Shown piece by piece: positions 23,787 to 27,518 of a stretch of 27,518 nucleotides of DNA. Within the stretch, counting starts at the first letter, position 1; each line of letters starts with the position of its first letter. The translations under genes were made by a program, and so were the position numbers. The notes below the pieces were generated by a model. That model was not told where the DNA came from, searched no databases, and was given only the letters and a program-made list of their open reading frames with translations. The stretch is from a virus, in the IMG/VR virus record IMGVR_UViG_3300049893_000404, positions 1 to 27,518 of that record; one strand, 5' to 3'.

Positions 23787-26377
23787 TACTTCTTAGGTTT
23801 TTTAGATCTACCCTTTGCGTTCTCTTTAGCTACAGCTAAGTCATTTCTCTGGTTCTCACGAGCCACCTGAAGTTTCTCTCTTTCAAGAGCTAGCTTCTCA
23901 GCAGCCAGTCTATTCTTTGTGTTGATGTCAGCCATCTTCATCTGGTAGTCCTTTGCAGTTTTATCTCGTTCTGCACTTATCTTACTGATTTCCAGCACAT
24001 CAGGAGTTCCAGACTCATCAACATCAGCTAGTCCCATACCCATAGACTTGGACTCCGCAGCAATTAGAGCAATCTCTTTTTTATTGATACGGTCTAGCTC
24101 ATTCTGATAGTTCTCATTAGCTATATCCTGTTCTTTCTGAACCTGAGCTTGTTCTATCTGAGCTTGAGCAATTTGACCTTGTTGTTCAATTTGTTGCTGC
24201 TGCATCTGTATTTTCTGCTCTTCCATTTTCTGCTGTCTGTCACGCAAATCCTTGAACACCTTCTTCATTTGTCTCATGGACTTGGTGCTGTACAGCTCAA
24301 TTACATCATACAGAGATCCACCGTTCTGCATCAAAGGTTGGGCCAGCTGACGCAACTCATTGAACATCTGTGTATCCTCAGGACGATTTGTCAAGAACAC
24401 TTTCAGGTCACGGAACTTTAAGTCAGATCCATTAACAGAAACAAAAGCTGACTCACCCTCACTAGTGATATAGCTAAGAGTGGACTGAGGCTTCTTGCTT
24501 TCTACATACAGGGCAGCATCAATAATAGCTTGATAGAGCTGACCCATTACATATTCATGTGCTATAAACAGAGGCTCTGTTTGAGAGTAAGACTGCTGAA
24601 CAGCTGTGTTTACACCTGTAGCAGACTCACTAGATGATATAGATCCCATACGCTGTCTACTCATTCCTACAAGTTCCCAACATTCGCTCTTAAGCTGTTG
24701 GGCCAGTGTGTAACGAGATTGTATCTCTTGTGTACGTGTGAGGTCAATATCTCTAAACTGATTGAAGCTGGAAGGACTCTTTAGGTTTTCAGGGCTGTCA
24801 TCAATAAACACAACACCCCTGTTGCGAGCTTCCATTTCCCAGATGTCTAGGGCATCCTGAGCATCACCATCCTTAGGAACGGGAATGTGTCTGATGGATG
24901 TCAAATACACCTTACCCACTTCCTTCTCGAGAAGTTTGTACAACTGGTTCATACAAACATTGTACAACACCTGGAAGGGCTTCATCAAATCAACCAAACT
25001 CTTAGCCTCTGTGTTCTTCACCTCAAAGGTGATACCAATGATAGGACAATAGTTAAGAAGCTTGAATGGTTTAACGTGATAGATATCTGGACCAATCTTT
25101 GTACCCTGATACCACTGGTTAATCCATCCCCACTCCAAACTCTGTTGTGTGGGAATTGTACCGCTCTTGTAGTTTTCATCTACTAGAACAGACTGCTCAT
25201 TACCAAGTTCATCGATATAGATAAGCTTACCAATCTTCTTCTTACTTAACCAATAGCTTCTAACAACAACATATTTGTATCCAAATGAAGACACATTTGA
25301 TGTAAGTCCCAAGAAGTCTTTCAGTCCATCACTGTTCTCTTTCATCTCGCTTTCAATAATCATACGAGTTTGGAGAACAAGCGGGTCAAATGTATCATAT
25401 GTCACTGAGTCAATACCAGGAACCACGTTGGGGTTTCCAAGATTGGACTCACGTACGTTAATTAATCCATAGTCTTGAAGTGAACTTCTGAGGTGATCAA
25501 TCTCCTCTTTGGTGAGATCAGGAATGCTTTCAATAATCTCTGAAAGCTCCATAACCTGCACTGTACCAGCAGCATAAGCACCCTGTGCCCTACCTGTAGG
25601 ATCAGAAATATACTTTCTATCAGGGGTTGTGAGGAACCATGTATTCTTAGGGTTAGCCACATCAATATTGAATCCTAGCTTAGAGTTGTCCTCATAGATG
25701 TGGTAGAACTCTCGTCCAGAAATTAGCATATCTCTGAAGGCATCTTCTGATTTTTCCTTCAGATTAAACTCAGCCTTCTGACATGTAAGCACATGATTGG
25801 CCCACTTCTCAGCTACAGATGTGTAACTGTCTAGGACATCCTGCACATCTTCCATTGTCATTTGTTGCACTTCTTCCTCAGAAAGCTCTTCGCCATTCAT
25901 AGCAGCATTTGCTAAGATCTGTTGTCTAGCTCTTCCCAAAACATATTCTTGAAGAATCTGTGTCTTGAATTCTAACTCCTCAGATTTACTATCATCATCA
26001 AATGCTTTCACTCTGAATGTATCAGGGCGTTTACTAATCTCACCAACCAGTTCGTTAACAGGAGTGGTGATGATTGAGTACATCTTTACATAGGCTGGCA
26101 ATTGCAGATCTGCTGTAAGTACATCTGTGAATGAACGCACCTGAGGCTCCTGATAGAAATCTTCCATCCTCAGGATGCCTTTCATTAGGTCATAGTTCTT
26201 AACAAATGTATCTCTGTTCTTTACAAACTCAGCGTAAGCCTTGTTTGCAAAGTAGTCCATCGTGTTTTTAATCCAGCTTTCATCTTGCTTCTCCTTATCA
26301 GTTTTGAACTGGTCAGGAAAGATGTTAAGATAGGCATACCTAATGGTAGCATCTTTGGTATATCTAATAATTGCCAT
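23786..26377 (-). CDS. Portal protein, 863 aa
   Basis: It overlaps the terminase stop by one base (TAATG) and precedes head genes, the standard place for the portal. The body fits a large podovirus-type portal: a helical N-terminus, a beta/helix clip and wing region (IYHVKPFKLLNYCPIIGITF), and a stem-like helical stretch with SMGSISSSESATGVNTAVQQ-type Ser/Thr-rich sequence near 590-615. From about 710 to 863 it becomes a Gln/Glu/Lys-rich coiled coil (QKMEEQKIQMQQQQIEQQGQ), ending basic (NAKGRSKKPKK). This would correspond to the long barrel seen in P22-like portals. It forms the dodecameric DNA entry ring. At 863 residues it is large, in line with crAss-like portals. Confidence 0.85.
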   Translation of the reverse strand: MAIIRYTKDATIRYAYLNIFPDQFKTDKEKQDESWIKNTMDYFANKAYAEFVKNRDTFVKNYDLMKGILRMEDFYQEPQVRSFTDVLTADLQLPAYVKMYSIITTPVNELVGEISKRPDTFRVKAFDDDSKSEELEFKTQILQEYVLGRARQQILANAAMNGEELSEEEVQQMTMEDVQDVLDSYTSVAEKWANHVLTCQKAEFNLKEKSEDAFRDMLISGREFYHIYEDNSKLGFNIDVANPKNTWFLTTPDRKYISDPTGRAQGAYAAGTVQVMELSEIIESIPDLTKEEIDHLRSSLQDYGLINVRESNLGNPNVVPGIDSVTYDTFDPLVLQTRMIIESEMKENSDGLKDFLGLTSNVSSFGYKYVVVRSYWLSKKKIGKLIYIDELGNEQSVLVDENYKSGTIPTQQSLEWGWINQWYQGTKIGPDIYHVKPFKLLNYCPIIGITFEVKNTEAKSLVDLMKPFQVLYNVCMNQLYKLLEKEVGKVYLTSIRHIPVPKDGDAQDALDIWEMEARNRGVVFIDDSPENLKSPSSFNQFRDIDLTRTQEIQSRYTLAQQLKSECWELVGMSRQRMGSISSSESATGVNTAVQQSYSQTEPLFIAHEYVMGQLYQAIIDAALYVESKKPQSTLSYITSEGESAFVSVNGSDLKFRDLKVFLTNRPEDTQMFNELRQLAQPLMQNGGSLYDVIELYSTKSMRQMKKVFKDLRDRQQKMEEQKIQMQQQQIEQQGQIAQAQIEQAQVQKEQDIANENYQNELDRINKKEIALIAAESKSMGMGLADVDESGTPDVLEISKISAERDKTAKDYQMKMADINTKNRLAAEKLALEREKLQVARENQRNDLAVAKENAKGRSKKPKK

Positions 26378-27518
26378 TATGTGAACAATTTACTTTTTTT
26401 TCTTTGGAATAGTCCTCTTGATTCTGTAAATAGCTGGTTTTTCTTATTTGGTCTAAAGAATGCTTTCATTTTATCATCTCCTGATCCACCCACCTTTCCA
26501 AGTATAGGGTCCATCTTAAGAGCCTGAGCAATAGCAAGTTCTGCAGCCACAATACGGTCAAAGTTACCCTGATCGTTATACTGAATTATCTCTTCCAGCA
26601 GAACAGGATCAAATATCTTTGACACACCTGTCACCTCTTTGATGATATCACCATCCTCGTTCTTTTCCTGATACACAACAGCCTCCATATACTTCTTCAG
26701 ACAGTTATGTAGATAATCTCTTATCTTTTCTGCTGAACGGTGTACACCATAATCACGTTTCACTGTTGTTCCAGGTACCACTTCTTTCAACCATTCAGGT
26801 TGCTTCTCGAGGTAGTGTGCATCTCCTTTAGCTTTCATATATTCTATGAAGGAGATATCATCATTTTCACAGAGCGTACGTGCATTATAGTATTTGATAA
26901 GAAGTCTAGCCTGTTCTTCCCAGGTTTCCTTCTTATCAGGTCTTGCACAATACGAAGCTACGAACATATCCTGGTATTTCTCACCAGTTATGTCGTGCAT
27001 TCTCTTATAAATATATACAGACCCCAATGATGTAGAATAGGCAGCCTGTCCCTGTCTATAAGGGTCCACTCCTGCTACATAGAGTCCATACGGTGGGTTT
27101 TCTAAAGGAAACTCATATACCACTACAGGAGCATCCTTCAGATCCGTATTCTTTAGAGGGAAGTTAGTGATGGGTTGTTTGTCTGTAAACTCATGACTAA
27201 TCTTCTCTCCATCATGGAACAATATTACAGGTGTACCTGTACGTTCCTGATTAATGAGCCTAGCTTTCTGTCGCTTGGCTGCTTCTATATCAAATATGTT
27301 TGTGTCCTCATTCAGGAAGATGTCATCCACTTCCATAGGATAGTACATCTTCTCTTTCAGATAGGCCACTCTATCTCCTGCCTTCTTAAGACGCTCTAGG
27401 TTGTTTTCTGTTATCTGTTTAGCCTTCTCCCCATTACTCACCAACATCTTAATGTTGTGAAGATCGCTTCCTTCAGGCTGTTCCAAAAATTCACCAAGCG
27501 TACTTTCTTCCTTAGCTT
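26377..27518 (-). CDS. terL: Terminase large subunit, C-terminal part (cut by window edge)
   Basis: The frame is open to base 27518, so the ATPase domain lies outside; an apparent TTG start at 27486 is not a true start. The visible 379 residues hold the RNase H-like nuclease domain: the first acidic motif YVAGVDPYRQG, a central LCENDDISFIEY, and a late NFDRIVAAELAIAQ whose Asp would complete the metal site. The C-terminal tail is basic (FRPNKKNQLFTESRGLFQRK). The enzyme cuts concatemeric DNA and drives it into the prohead through the portal. Its stop overlaps the portal start. Confidence 0.87.
   Translation of the reverse strand, partial: AKEESTLGEFLEQPEGSDLHNIKMLVSNGEKAKQITENNLERLKKAGDRVAYLKEKMYYPMEVDDIFLNEDTNIFDIEAAKRQKARLINQERTGTPVILFHDGEKISHEFTDKQPITNFPLKNTDLKDAPVVVYEFPLENPPYGLYVAGVDPYRQGQAAYSTSLGSVYIYKRMHDITGEKYQDMFVASYCARPDKKETWEEQARLLIKYYNARTLCENDDISFIEYMKAKGDAHYLEKQPEWLKEVVPGTTVKRDYGVHRSAEKIRDYLHNCLKKYMEAVVYQEKNEDGDIIKEVTGVSKIFDPVLLEEIIQYNDQGNFDRIVAAELAIAQALKMDPILGKVGGSGDDKMKAFFRPNKKNQLFTESRGLFQRKKSKLFT

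Noticed and set aside
27484-27486. TTG start for the terminase fragment
   Set aside because: The frame remains open to the window end and lacks the ATPase domain; this is a truncated gene, not a short one.
1-27518. tRNA genes, insertion sequences, integrase or attachment sites
   Set aside because: No cloverleaf-like sequence, transposase or integrase was noticed, and gaps between genes are too short to hold most of these.

Overview
The window is a piece of a tailed-phage genome. It fits a crAss-like phage (order Crassvirales) infecting a Bacteroidota host. All convincing genes lie on the minus strand, so the biological reading direction is from base 27518 to base 1. I base the assignment on gene order and protein character: large terminase, portal, scaffold-like protein, crAss-type major capsid protein, fibre and auxiliary proteins, two ring/neck proteins flanking an IHF-like subunit, a giant muzzle (P22 gp10-like) protein, then large proteins of the type packaged as cargo. 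Host hints are the AT-rich sequence, mostly Shine-Dalgarno-poor starts, and two sites resembling the Bacteroides promoter (TTTG, 19-20 bp, TAnnTTTn). All assignments come from reading the sequence; no database search was run.

Layout in transcription order. (1) Packaging and head, 27518-20270: terminase C-terminus (cut by the window edge), portal, a SPFH/band-7 (stomatin-like) protein, an acidic coiled-coil scaffold candidate, and the major capsid protein. (2) An RNA-structure-rich gap of about 160 bp, 20108-20269. (3) Accessory head and fibre genes, 20107-12975: a 322-aa and a 243-aa unknown, a 395-aa virion protein ending in a Thr-rich tail, a terminator, then 187-aa, 50-aa Cys-rich, 88-aa, tail-collar-type fibre and 682-aa Thr-repeat fibre genes. 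(4) A transcription boundary at 12824-12968 with a strong minus-strand terminator, a 17-bp palindrome and a promoter candidate. (5) Neck and tail, 12795-3122: metallophosphoesterase, ring protein, IHF-like subunit, second ring protein, 1783-aa muzzle protein and a 288-aa conserved protein. (6) Cargo-type proteins, 3120-1: a 900-aa protein with an HExxH metallopeptidase motif, and the start of another protein that runs off the window.

Genes are packed tightly. Many adjacent pairs overlap as TAATG or ATGA, or are joined as TAATATG or TAAATG. The longest stretch without a gene is about 180 bp.

The most interesting observations are these: a repeated composite stem-loop plus near-identical start-codon leader before two different genes; a motif shared by the capsid protein N-terminus and the 900-aa cargo protein; recurrent AQxG motifs in two neighbouring cargo-type proteins; a metallopeptidase motif within one of them; Cys-bracketed beta modules on Thr linkers shared by a fibre and the muzzle protein; a probable anchor sequence shared by two adjacent fibres; and a band-7 protein inside the capsid cassette.
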